This document shows positions 26,148 to 33,852 of a stretch of 64,000 nt of DNA, in pieces; within the stretch, counting starts at the first letter, position 1; each line of letters begins with the position of its first letter. This DNA comes from Anaeromyxobacter sp. PSR-1. GTDB taxonomy: Bacteria > Myxococcota > Myxococcia > Myxococcales > Anaeromyxobacteraceae. The DNA is taken from NCBI RefSeq assembly GCF_000964525.1, contig NZ_BAZG01000008.1:1-64000 (forward strand). Reading direction: 5' to 3'. Under the pieces are notes generated by a model, which worked only from the letters and a program-made list of their open reading frames with translations, searched no databases and had not been told where the DNA came from. Made by a program: the position numbers and the translations under genes.

Positions 26148-26812
26148 GGCCGCGTGTCCTTCCGGCCGGCCTCGGGCGGCTCGGTCCCGGCGCCGCCGCC
26201 CTCGCGCCGGACCACCAGCGCGTCGAGGGCGGCGAGGTCCTCGTCCTTCACGTGGACCAGCTCCTTCAGCTTGTCGACGTCCACCTCCTCCACGTCCTGC
26301 GTGCGCGAGGGCCACTCGCCCGTCCGGAGGCAGGCCGCGCAGCGGACGATCTCGACGACGCCCTGGAGCAGGAGCAGCCCGCCCGCCAGCGGGATGGCCG
26401 CCTTGAACGGGTAGATCGGCGGCCCGTCCACCGTGATGGTGGAGTGCTCGCGGATCGCGAACGACTCCGCGGCGTAGGTCCACCCGGCGTACACCATCGC
26501 CAGCACGCCCGGGACGAAGAACGCCACGTACAGGACGAGGTCGAGCCCGGCCTGCACGCGCGGCGGGAAGAAGCCGTAGAGCACGTCGCCCCGCACGTGG
26601 CCGCTCTTCGCGAGGGTGTAGGCGCCCGCCATCATGAACAGGACGCCGTACATCATGATCTGCGCGTCGAAGGCCCAGGCGTGCGGGGCGTCGAGGAACT
26701 TCCGCGAGAAGACCTCCCACGTCACGAGCCCGGTGATCGCCACGATGAGCCAGGCGAAGGCCTGGCCGACGGCGGTGGAGAGCCGGTCCACCGCGAGGAG
26801 GATGCGCTGCAT
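26144..26812 (-). CDS. dctQ: TRAP transporter small permease DctQ
   Basis: 222 residues, four hydrophobic helices (about 12-32, 47-66, 85-108 and 132-153). WEVFSRKFLDAPHAWAFDAQIMMYG holds the family's E-x-x-x-R-K-F and W-x-E/D region. A C-terminal acidic cytoplasmic tail of about 60 residues (VEEVDVDKLKELVHVKDEDLAALD) is longer than the family usually has. It joins DctM to form the membrane complex. It sits 9 bp behind dctP and overlaps dctM by 4 bp. Confidence 0.9.
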   Translation of the reverse strand: MQRILLAVDRLSTAVGQAFAWLIVAITGLVTWEVFSRKFLDAPHAWAFDAQIMMYGVLFMMAGAYTLAKSGHVRGDVLYGFFPPRVQAGLDLVLYVAFFVPGVLAMVYAGWTYAAESFAIREHSTITVDGPPIYPFKAAIPLAGGLLLLQGVVEIVRCAACLRTGEWPSRTQDVEEVDVDKLKELVHVKDEDLAALDALVVRREGGGAGTEPPEAGRKDTRP

Positions 26813-26821
26813 GCGGCGCTC

Positions 26822-27985
26822 CTACGTGGGCTTCTTCTTCCCGCCGAAGAAGTGGTTGTAGGCCATCTTGAAGTCCACGTTGGTGTCGTTCTGCCAGCGC
26901 GCCGCGCGCTGCGCGAACTTGCGCTGCGACTCGAGGACCTTCTTGAACATGGGGTTCTCGGCCGCGCGCTTCTCCATCACCTGGTCCCAGATCTCGAGCT
27001 GCCGCTTCAGGATCTCCGGGCGCGTCGAGTAGAACTTCACCCCCTGCTTGTCCCGCATCTCGAAGTAGTCGCTGGAGTAGCGGTCGATGGCCTTCCAGCT
27101 CATGTCGGCGGACGCGGCCTGCGCGGCGATCGAGATGATGGACTTGAGGTCGGCCGGCAGCGCCTGGAAGCGCTTGCCGTTGAACAGGATCTCGAACTGC
27201 TCCGAGCACTGGTGGAAGCTCTGCAGCATGCAGATCTTCGAGACGTCCGGGAACCCGAGCACGCGGTCCGAGGAGGCGTTGTTGAACTCGGCGGCGTCGA
27301 GGAGGCCCCGGTCCATCGCCGGCACGATCTCCGCGCCCGGGAGCGCGTTCACCGCCGCGCCCAGGCCGTTGAAGATGTCGATGGAGAGGCCGACGGTCCG
27401 GAACTTGAGCCCCTTCATGTCGTCCGGCTTCGCGATGGGCTTCTGCTTGAACCAGCCGAGCGGCTGGGTCGGCATGGGCCCGTACATGAGCGAGACGACG
27501 TCCAGGTTGAGGGACTTGTAGATCTCCTCGAGGAGCTGCCGGCCCCCGCCGTAGTGGTGCCACGCGAGCACCATGTTCGGATCCATCCCGAACGCGGGGC
27601 CGGAGCCCCACAGCGCCAGCGCCGTGTTCTTGCCGTACCAGTAGGCGACCACGCCGTGGCCGCCGTCGAGCGTGCCCTTCGAGACCGCGTCGAGGAGGTC
27701 GAACGCCTTCACCACCGAGCCGGCCGCGAGCACCTCGATCTTGAGGCGTCCGCCGGACATCTCGTTGACCTTCTTCGCGTAGTCGAGCGCGAACTCGTGG
27801 AAGATGTCCTTCTGCGGCCAGGTGCTCTGGAAGCGCAGCGTGGTGGGCGCCTGCGCGACGTGGATGGTCGGCGCGGCCGCCCCCGCCGCCACGCCCGCGG
27901 CGCCGAGGGCTGCCTTCTTCAGGAACGAACGGCGGGAAGCCTTCGGGGCGGTGTCCGCCTGGGGCCTGCTCGTGGTCTTCTTCAT
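26822..27985 (-). CDS. dctP: TRAP transporter periplasmic solute-binding protein DctP
   Basis: 387 residues. The export signal is a Tat type, SRRSFLKKAALGAAGVAAGA, followed by a processing region near residue 46. The body matches the DctP family: LRFQSTWPQKDIFHEFALDYAKKVNEMSGGRLKIEV and GLKFRTVGLSIDIFNGLGAAVNALPGAE, including the R that in characterised TRAP proteins salt-bridges a substrate carboxylate (KFRTVG). This subtype resembles binding proteins for 2-oxo acids or similar carboxylates; the ligand is not known. It is the first gene of dctPQM and probably of the whole sulfatase locus. Confidence 0.92.
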   Translation of the reverse strand: MKKTTSRPQADTAPKASRRSFLKKAALGAAGVAAGAAAPTIHVAQAPTTLRFQSTWPQKDIFHEFALDYAKKVNEMSGGRLKIEVLAAGSVVKAFDLLDAVSKGTLDGGHGVVAYWYGKNTALALWGSGPAFGMDPNMVLAWHHYGGGRQLLEEIYKSLNLDVVSLMYGPMPTQPLGWFKQKPIAKPDDMKGLKFRTVGLSIDIFNGLGAAVNALPGAEIVPAMDRGLLDAAEFNNASSDRVLGFPDVSKICMLQSFHQCSEQFEILFNGKRFQALPADLKSIISIAAQAASADMSWKAIDRYSSDYFEMRDKQGVKFYSTRPEILKRQLEIWDQVMEKRAAENPMFKKVLESQRKFAQRAARWQNDTNVDFKMAYNHFFGGKKKPT

Positions 27986-28089
27986 GCGCGCTCCTCCCGG
28001 AAATCGGGGTGGTCAGCGGTTCTTTGTGCTGTCCGGGGAGCCGGCAATCCTTCGTCCGGGTACAGCGCGCCGAATCCTGCGCGGTGGTC

Positions 28090-28106
28090 ATTGACGATTC
28101 GTCAAT
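28090..28106 (-). promoter_or_regulatory. Palindromic candidate operator upstream of dctP
   Basis: ATTGACGA and TCGTCAAT are perfect 8-base arms around one T, 105 bp upstream of the dctP ATG. The AT-rich arms stand out in this GC-rich sequence. The TTGAC-like shape suits a GntR- or similar family repressor, but no regulator gene is next to it. Confidence 0.5.
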
Positions 28107-28226
28107 CCCGCACCGCCCGGGGCGAGCGAGGTCCAGGTTCGGGCCCCTCGCAGCGGCGGCCACGGGTGTGGCACCGCGGCGCGTCACGCACCGGCGCGGG
28201 GTGTTCCGGCGGGCTGCGAGGCGTCG

Positions 28227-28838
28227 TCAGCGGTCCGGGTCGAGCGCCGCGGCGCCGATCACCCGGCCGCCGGCGAGGCGCACCCGCCAGACTCCGCCGT
28301 TCGGGACGACGGGCGGCGCGACCGCCCCGCCGGCCGGGCCGCCGTCGAGCACGGCGGAGAGGAACGCCCGCATGACTCCACCATGCGTCACGACCAGCGC
28401 GGGCGTGGCGAGCCGTTCGGCGGCCCGGTGGATGGCCGGCACCACGCGCGCGAGGAGCGCCTCGGTGGTCTCGCCGCCCGGCGGCGGCGTGCGGGGGTCG
28501 GCGAGGTGGCGCGCCCACGCGTCCGGGTCGCGCGCCGCGCACTCGCCGCGGGTCAGCCCCTCCCACGCGCCGTAGCCGCGCTCGCGCAGGTCCTCGTCCA
28601 CGAGCGCGACCTCCAGGCCCAGCGCCCCGCCCACGAGCTCCGCCGTGCCGCGCGCGCGGGAGAGGTCGCTCGACCCGATGGCGCGGACGCCCTCGGCGCG
28701 GAGGCGGACCGCGAGGGCGAGCGCCTGGGCCCGCCCGTTCGCGTTGAGCGGCACGTCGGTCTGGCCCTGCAGGCGCCCGGCGGCGTTCCAGTCGGTCTCG
28801 CCGTGGCGGACGAGGAGGACGTGGCGCTCGGGCGGCAT
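28227..28838 (-). CDS. Histidine phosphatase family protein
   Basis: 203 residues with the phosphoglycerate mutase-like fold. LLVRHGETDWNAAGRLQGQ has the catalytic RHG, SSDLSRARGTAE the second arginine, DLRERGYGAWEGLTRGE the catalytic acid, and VVTHGGVMRAFL the second histidine. Relatives are GpmB, CobC (alpha-ribazole phosphatase) and broad acid phosphatases. No cobalamin gene is nearby, so a general phosphatase is as likely. A cupin gene precedes it by 47 bp on the same strand. Confidence 0.88.
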   Translation of the reverse strand: MPPERHVLLVRHGETDWNAAGRLQGQTDVPLNANGRAQALALAVRLRAEGVRAIGSSDLSRARGTAELVGGALGLEVALVDEDLRERGYGAWEGLTRGECAARDPDAWARHLADPRTPPPGGETTEALLARVVPAIHRAAERLATPALVVTHGGVMRAFLSAVLDGGPAGGAVAPPVVPNGGVWRVRLAGGRVIGAAALDPDR

Positions 28839-28885
28839 CGGCCCGACCCTACCCTCGCCGCGCCCGGACCGCCAGGCGCCGGCCG

Positions 28886-29365
28886 TCAGTAGGGCGTCCC
28901 GTCCTTGTGCACGAACCGGCGCCGCCCGTCGGGCCCGGGCACGAGCATGAGGTCGTCCATCGGGTAGATCACCTGGTCCCCGCCGGCGCGGTCGCCCACC
29001 TCGAGCACCACCACGTCGCGCTCGGTGCGGTTCTCCAGGTGGTGCGCCCGCCCGCTCGCGGGGAAGCCGGCGCACATGCCGGGGGCGAGCTGCACGTCGC
29101 CGTCGTCGGTGACGAGCGTCGGGTGGCCCTCGAGGACGTACACGAACTCGTCCTGCACGGTGTGGCGGTGGTGGATGGCCGAGGTGTCGCCCGCGGGCAG
29201 CCGCATGAGGTTGACCCCGAACGCCCTCAGGCCGAACGGATCCCCGAGGGCGTGCTTGACCCGCCGCGAGAGGCGCGTCGCGAAGGGCTCGGGGACGAGC
29301 TGGGCGCCCTGGCGCGACGGGGCGGAGGCGGCCTCGATGGCGATGGGCGGCACGGGCTGGCTCAT
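28886..29365 (-). CDS. Cupin domain-containing protein
   Basis: 159 residues with one cupin barrel: HHRHTVQDEFVYVLEGHPTLVTDDGD is motif 1 (three His and a Glu as metal ligands), and GFPASGRAHHLENRTERD motif 2. The family is broad and the substrate unknown. AAGGAG six bases before ATG 29365 fixes the start. Upstream of the histidine phosphatase gene, probably cotranscribed. Confidence 0.85.
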   Translation of the reverse strand: MSQPVPPIAIEAASAPSRQGAQLVPEPFATRLSRRVKHALGDPFGLRAFGVNLMRLPAGDTSAIHHRHTVQDEFVYVLEGHPTLVTDDGDVQLAPGMCAGFPASGRAHHLENRTERDVVVLEVGDRAGGDQVIYPMDDLMLVPGPDGRRRFVHKDGTPY

Positions 29366-29503
29366 GCGGTGCTCCTTGGCGGCGGGACGCCGGGCGCGGA
29401 GCATAGCGCCCGCGGCCCGGGCCGCCTCGGATTCGACCGCGGGAGCCGCGGCGCGCCCTCGGCGGGACGCCGGCGCATCCGTCCGCGAGCGCGTCCCGGC
29501 CCG

Positions 29504-31648
29504 TCAGCGCGCCCGGCGCGCCGCCAGCTGCCGGGCCTGGATGGCCGTGAGCGCGATGGTGAACACGATGTCCTCGACCAGGCACCCGCGGCTCAGGTCG
29601 TTCACCGGCCGGGCGAGCCCCTGGAGCATCGGGCCGATGCTGACCACGTTCGCGCTCCGCTGCACGGCCTTGTAGGTGACGTTCCCGGTGTTGAGGTCCG
29701 GGAACACGAACACCGTCGCGCGGCCGGCCACGCTCGACCTCGGCGCCTTCTGCCGCGCCACGTCCGGCATGACCGCCGCGTCGTACTGCAGCGGCCCGTC
29801 GATGGCGAGGTCCGGCCGCGCCGCGCGCGCGAGCTCGGTCGCGCGCTTCACCTTCTCGACCTCCTCGCCCGCGCCGCTCGTGCCGGTCGAGTAGGACAGC
29901 ATCGCCACGCGCGGCTCGATGCCGAACGCGGCGGCCGAGTCGGCGCTCTGGACGGCGATGTCGGCGAGCTGCTCGGCGGTGGGCGTCGGGTTCACGGCGC
30001 AGTCGCCGAACACCAGCACCTGCTCCGGCAGGCACATGAAGAACACGCTCGACACCAGGTTGCAGCCGGGCACCGTCTTCACGATCTGCAGGGCGGGCCG
30101 GATGGTGTGGGCGGTGGTGTGGAGCGCGCCGGAGACGAGCCCGTCGGCCTCGTCGAGCGCCATCATCATGGTGCCGACCATCACCGCGTCGCCCAGCTCC
30201 TGGGCGGCCTGCGCCGCGGTCATCCCCTTGGCCGCGCGCCGCTCGACCAGCGGCGCCACGTACCAGGGCGCGACCCGGGCCGGATCGACGATCTCGATCG
30301 ACGGCGGCAGCGTGATCCCCTGCCGGCGCGCGACCTCGTGGACCTCGTCCGCGTCGCCGAGCAGCACGCAGCGCGCGATCCCGCGCTCCTGGGCGATGGC
30401 CGCCGCCGCCACCGTGCGCGGCTCGGCGCCCTCGGGCAGGACGATCCGCTTGTTCGCGGCGCGCGCCGCCTCCACCAGCCGCTGCCGGAACGCGGGCGGC
30501 GAGAGGCGCCGCACGCGGGTGGTCGCGGCGCGGGACCGCAGCCAGGCGGGGTCGATGAGGTCGGCCACCGCCGTCATCACCCGCTCCACGCGCACCGGGT
30601 CGTCGGGTGGCACCTGCAGGTTCATGCCGGCCACCGCGTTCGCGGCGGCGTAGCTGCCCTGGTCGACGGCGAGGACCGGCAGCCCGGCGCGCAGCGCGGA
30701 GTCGCACATCTCGAACACGTGGGGCTCGGGCTCGACCCCGCCGGTGAGCAGCACCGCCGCCAGCGGGACGCCGTTCAGCACCGCCAGCGCCGCGGCCAGC
30801 AGGATGTCGCTCCGGTCGCCCGGCGTGATGACGAGCGTGCCGGGCCGGAACGTCTTGATCGACCCCGGCACCGCCATCGCGCACAGCGCCACGTGCCGGA
30901 TGCGCCGGCCCTCCTGGTCGCCGGCGCGGAGCACCCGCGCCCCGATCGCCTGGGCGAGGTCCTTCACGCGCGGGGCGGCGAGGTCGCCGCTCGCGGGCAC
31001 CACCGCGATGGGCCGGAGGCGCTCCGCCTCCAGCGCCGCGCGGTAGGCGTCGATCTCCGCCGCCGGGAGCTCGCCCTCCTCGCCCGCCTCCAGCCAGATG
31101 GGCCGCGACTCACCGACGCGGGCGGCCGGCGCCCGGGGGGCGACGCGGTTCAGGAAGCAGCTCACCGGCTCGCCGTCGCCGAAGCCGCCGAGCCCGCGCG
31201 CCGCGATCGCCATCGCGTCCGCCAGCTCCGCCGGCGTCTCGCCGCGCGGCGAGCCGACCAGGACCAGCTCGGCGTCGAGCGCCTTGAGCATCAGCGCGTT
31301 GACGCGCGTCGAGTGCACCATCCCGGGCTCCGGCCACATCCCGGCGACCACCAGGACGTCCGCGCCCTCCGCGGCGCCGGCGCAGAGCGCCACCACCCGC
31401 TCCATCAGCGTCTGGTCGTCCCCGGCGGCGAGCAGCGCGTCCGCCTCGGCGCGCGGGATCGGGTCGGGCGGCCTCAGGCTGGAGCCGAGCCGGACCAGCG
31501 CCGAGACGCGGTCCTCGCCGCGCGCGGCGATGGGCTTCGCGAAGGCGACGCGCACGCCCTGGCGATCCAGGGCGCGCACCAGGCCCAGGCAGGCGGTGGT
31601 GAGGCCGACCTGGCGTCCGGCCGGCGCGAGGAGGAGGACGTGGGCCAT
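29504..31648 (-). CDS. pta: Phosphate acetyltransferase (long form)
   Basis: 714 residues, the long Pta form. Residues 1-220 form a P-loop-like domain (VLLLAPAGRQVGLTTACLGL), then a DRTGG domain in the middle and the PTA_PTB catalytic domain from about residue 390 (KRIVLPEGAEPRTVAAAAIA, GMTAAQAAQELGDAVMVGTM, STGTSGAGEEVEKV, FPDLNTGNVTYKAVQRSA). It interconverts acetyl-CoA and acetyl phosphate. With acetate kinase, 17 bp upstream, it makes ATP from acetyl-CoA or activates acetate. Acetate is a common electron donor of such anaerobes. Confidence 0.95.
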   Translation of the reverse strand: MAHVLLLAPAGRQVGLTTACLGLVRALDRQGVRVAFAKPIAARGEDRVSALVRLGSSLRPPDPIPRAEADALLAAGDDQTLMERVVALCAGAAEGADVLVVAGMWPEPGMVHSTRVNALMLKALDAELVLVGSPRGETPAELADAMAIAARGLGGFGDGEPVSCFLNRVAPRAPAARVGESRPIWLEAGEEGELPAAEIDAYRAALEAERLRPIAVVPASGDLAAPRVKDLAQAIGARVLRAGDQEGRRIRHVALCAMAVPGSIKTFRPGTLVITPGDRSDILLAAALAVLNGVPLAAVLLTGGVEPEPHVFEMCDSALRAGLPVLAVDQGSYAAANAVAGMNLQVPPDDPVRVERVMTAVADLIDPAWLRSRAATTRVRRLSPPAFRQRLVEAARAANKRIVLPEGAEPRTVAAAAIAQERGIARCVLLGDADEVHEVARRQGITLPPSIEIVDPARVAPWYVAPLVERRAAKGMTAAQAAQELGDAVMVGTMMMALDEADGLVSGALHTTAHTIRPALQIVKTVPGCNLVSSVFFMCLPEQVLVFGDCAVNPTPTAEQLADIAVQSADSAAAFGIEPRVAMLSYSTGTSGAGEEVEKVKRATELARAARPDLAIDGPLQYDAAVMPDVARQKAPRSSVAGRATVFVFPDLNTGNVTYKAVQRSANVVSIGPMLQGLARPVNDLSRGCLVEDIVFTIALTAIQARQLAARRAR

Positions 31649-31665
31649 CTGCGTGCGCTCCCGGG

Positions 31666-32934
31666 CTAGGCGAAGGCGCGCCGCTCGGCGGCGGGCCGCT
31701 CCGCGTCCGCGGCCGCATCCGGGGGCGCGTCCGCGTGGCCGTGGACGTGGGCGTGGGCGCCCGCGATCTCGGCGGTGTCCATGGCGATCATGAGCTCCTC
31801 GTTGGTGGCGATCACCGCCGCCATCGGGCTGGTGGTCCGGGTGATCCGGCCCCGGAGCGCCTTGCCGTGGAACGCGTTGGCGTGGGCGTCGAGCGCGAAG
31901 CCGGCGAAGCCGAGCAGCTCCACGATGCGGGCCCGCACGTCCACCGCGTTCTCGCCGATCCCGCCGGTGAACACGAGCGCGTCCACCCGCCCCAGCGACA
32001 CGAACATGCCCGCCGCGGCCTTCGCGACCGAGTAGCAGAACTTGTCGATGGCGAGCGCGGCGCGCTCGTGCCCGTTCGCGGCCGCCTCCTGCAGCGTGCG
32101 CATGTCGTTCGACAGGCCGGAGATGCCGAGCAGGCCGGAGTTCCGGTTCAGCTCGTCCATCACGTGGTCGGCGGTGCAGTGCAGCGCCTTCTTCATGTGC
32201 GCGATGATCGATGGGTCGATGTTGCCGCTGCGCGTGCCCATCACCACGCCGTCCACCGGCGTGAGCCCCATGGTCGTGTCCATGCTGGCGCCGTTGCGGA
32301 CGGCGGCGAGCGAGCAGCCGTTCCCGAGGTGCGCCGTGACCACCGCGTGGTCCTCGGGGTCGAGGCCGAGCTGCTTCACCGCCTGCTGCGAGACGTACCG
32401 GTGGCTCGTGCCGTGGAAGCCGTACCGCCGCACCTCGTGCTTCGCGAACCACTCGTACGGCACCGCGTACAGGTAGGCGCGGGACGGCATGGTCTGGTGG
32501 AAGGCGGTGTCGAACACCGCCACCTGCGGCAGCGCCGGGAACAGCTCCTGCGCGATGCGGATGCCGAGCAGGTTGGCCGGGTTGTGGAGCGGGCCGAGCG
32601 GGATGCACTCCTCGATCTTGGCGACGACGGCGGGCGTGATGGGCATCGAGCCGGAGAACTTGGCGCCGCCGTGGACGACGCGGTGGCCGACGCCGGCGAT
32701 CTCGCCCGCCACCCCGAGCTCGTCGAGGAGCTCGACCACGGCGCGCAGCGCGCGCTCGTGCCCGGCCCCGTGCAGCAGGCGCGACTCCTTCCTGCCGTCC
32801 ACCTTGAAGTCGAGCGTCGCCTGCGCCGAGCCGACCCGCTGCGCGACGCCGGAGACCAGCTCACGGCCGGTCACCGCGTCGATCACCGCGAACTTCGCCG
32901 ACGAGCTTCCGCAGTTCAGCACCAGAACGATCAC
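31666..32934 (-). CDS. ackA: Acetate kinase
   Basis: 422 residues. The N-terminus VLVLNCGSSSAKFAVID is the family hallmark, FDTAFHQTMPSRAYLYAVP is the second signature, and YGFHGTSHRYVS, TAHLGNGCS and DTTMGLTPVDGVVMGTRSG follow; these hold the catalytic Asn, Asp, Arg and His of the ASKHA fold. The usual family size is about 400. GTG 32934 was chosen because GGAGG lies 8 bases upstream; a GTG five codons earlier is possible. First gene of ackA-pta. A C-terminal HAHVHGHADAPPD tail is unusual, with alternating histidines. Confidence 0.95.
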   Translation of the reverse strand: MIVLVLNCGSSSAKFAVIDAVTGRELVSGVAQRVGSAQATLDFKVDGRKESRLLHGAGHERALRAVVELLDELGVAGEIAGVGHRVVHGGAKFSGSMPITPAVVAKIEECIPLGPLHNPANLLGIRIAQELFPALPQVAVFDTAFHQTMPSRAYLYAVPYEWFAKHEVRRYGFHGTSHRYVSQQAVKQLGLDPEDHAVVTAHLGNGCSLAAVRNGASMDTTMGLTPVDGVVMGTRSGNIDPSIIAHMKKALHCTADHVMDELNRNSGLLGISGLSNDMRTLQEAAANGHERAALAIDKFCYSVAKAAAGMFVSLGRVDALVFTGGIGENAVDVRARIVELLGFAGFALDAHANAFHGKALRGRITRTTSPMAAVIATNEELMIAMDTAEIAGAHAHVHGHADAPPDAAADAERPAAERRAFA

Positions 32935-33180
32935 GCCACCTACCTCCACGAGACGAGGGCTCCGTCGCGCCGACGGGCACGGAGTCTGGACGGGACATGG
33001 GCTGGGGCCGTAAGCCTCGCGGACGCGATGGCCTCGGAGCGGTCACGGTCTCATGTGGGGCGCGCGGCGCGCAAGGGCCACTCGCGGCATTTCCGCGCAC
33101 GGACGCGCCCGCGCTTGATCGGCGTCACGGCCACGCGCTGACGCGTCGCGGCGCGCGGCGTGCCGGGTTATCCGTAGGCG

Positions 33181-33849
33181 ATGCGGACCCTCGCCATCGC
33201 CGGCGCCTCCGGCCTCGTCGGCTCCCTCGCGCTCCGGCACCTGCTCGCCCGCGAGGACGTCGGCCGCGTGGTCGCGGTCGGCCGGCGCGCGCTGCCGGTC
33301 GAGCACGCCAGGCTCGCCTCCCGGATCGCGGACCTCCGCGATCCGGCCGCGATCCGGCGGGCGCTGCCGGAGGCGGTGGACGTCGCGGTCTGCTGCCTCG
33401 GCACGACCATGAAGCAGGCCGGATCGCGGGAGGCGTTCCGCGCGGTGGACCTCGAGGCGGTGGTCGCGTTCGGCGAGGCCGCGCGGGCGAGGGGCGCGCA
33501 GCGGTTCGTGCTGGTGAGCTCGGTCGGCGCGAGCCCGCGCTCGAGGAGCTTCTACCTGCGGACCAAGGGCGAGGCCGAGGAGGCCCTGGCGCGCCTCGGC
33601 TACCGGCAGCTCACCGTGCTCCGCCCCTCGTTCCTCGACGACGGCGGCGCGCGGAAGGATCCCCGGCTCGGCGAGCGGCTCGCGCTCCCGCTCGCCCGCG
33701 CGGCGTTCGCCGTGCTGGGCCGGGAGCGTCGCCACGCGCCGGTCCCGGCCGACGCCGTCGCCCGCGCGCTCGTCCGGCTCGCGCTCGACGACGCCGCGGA
33801 GACCGTCCGCGTCGTGGAGAGCGAGCGGCTGCACGCGCTGGGGCGCTGA
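33181..33849 (+). CDS. NAD(P)-binding oxidoreductase, TIP30/HTATIP2-like
   Basis: 222 residues. The atypical SDR start is RTLAIAGASGLVGSLALRHL (GxxGxxG), with CCLGTTMKQAGSREAFRAVDL and FVLVSSVGASPRSRSFYLRTKGEAEEAL, which contains the Y-x-x-x-K of the family. Members are NADPH-binding and of uncertain substrate. It converges with the HTH-propeller gene, whose stop is only 3 bp away. Confidence 0.88.
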   Translation: MRTLAIAGASGLVGSLALRHLLAREDVGRVVAVGRRALPVEHARLASRIADLRDPAAIRRALPEAVDVAVCCLGTTMKQAGSREAFRAVDLEAVVAFGEAARARGAQRFVLVSSVGASPRSRSFYLRTKGEAEEALARLGYRQLTVLRPSFLDDGGARKDPRLGERLALPLARAAFAVLGRERRHAPVPADAVARALVRLALDDAAETVRVVESERLHALGR

Positions 33850-33852
33850 GCC

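Noticed and set aside
24228-28187. One 1319-residue frame spanning the three TRAP genes
   Set aside because: dctP, dctQ and dctM are separate genes with own starts; the long frame mixes the true dctM frame with an out-of-frame reading of dctQ and dctP.
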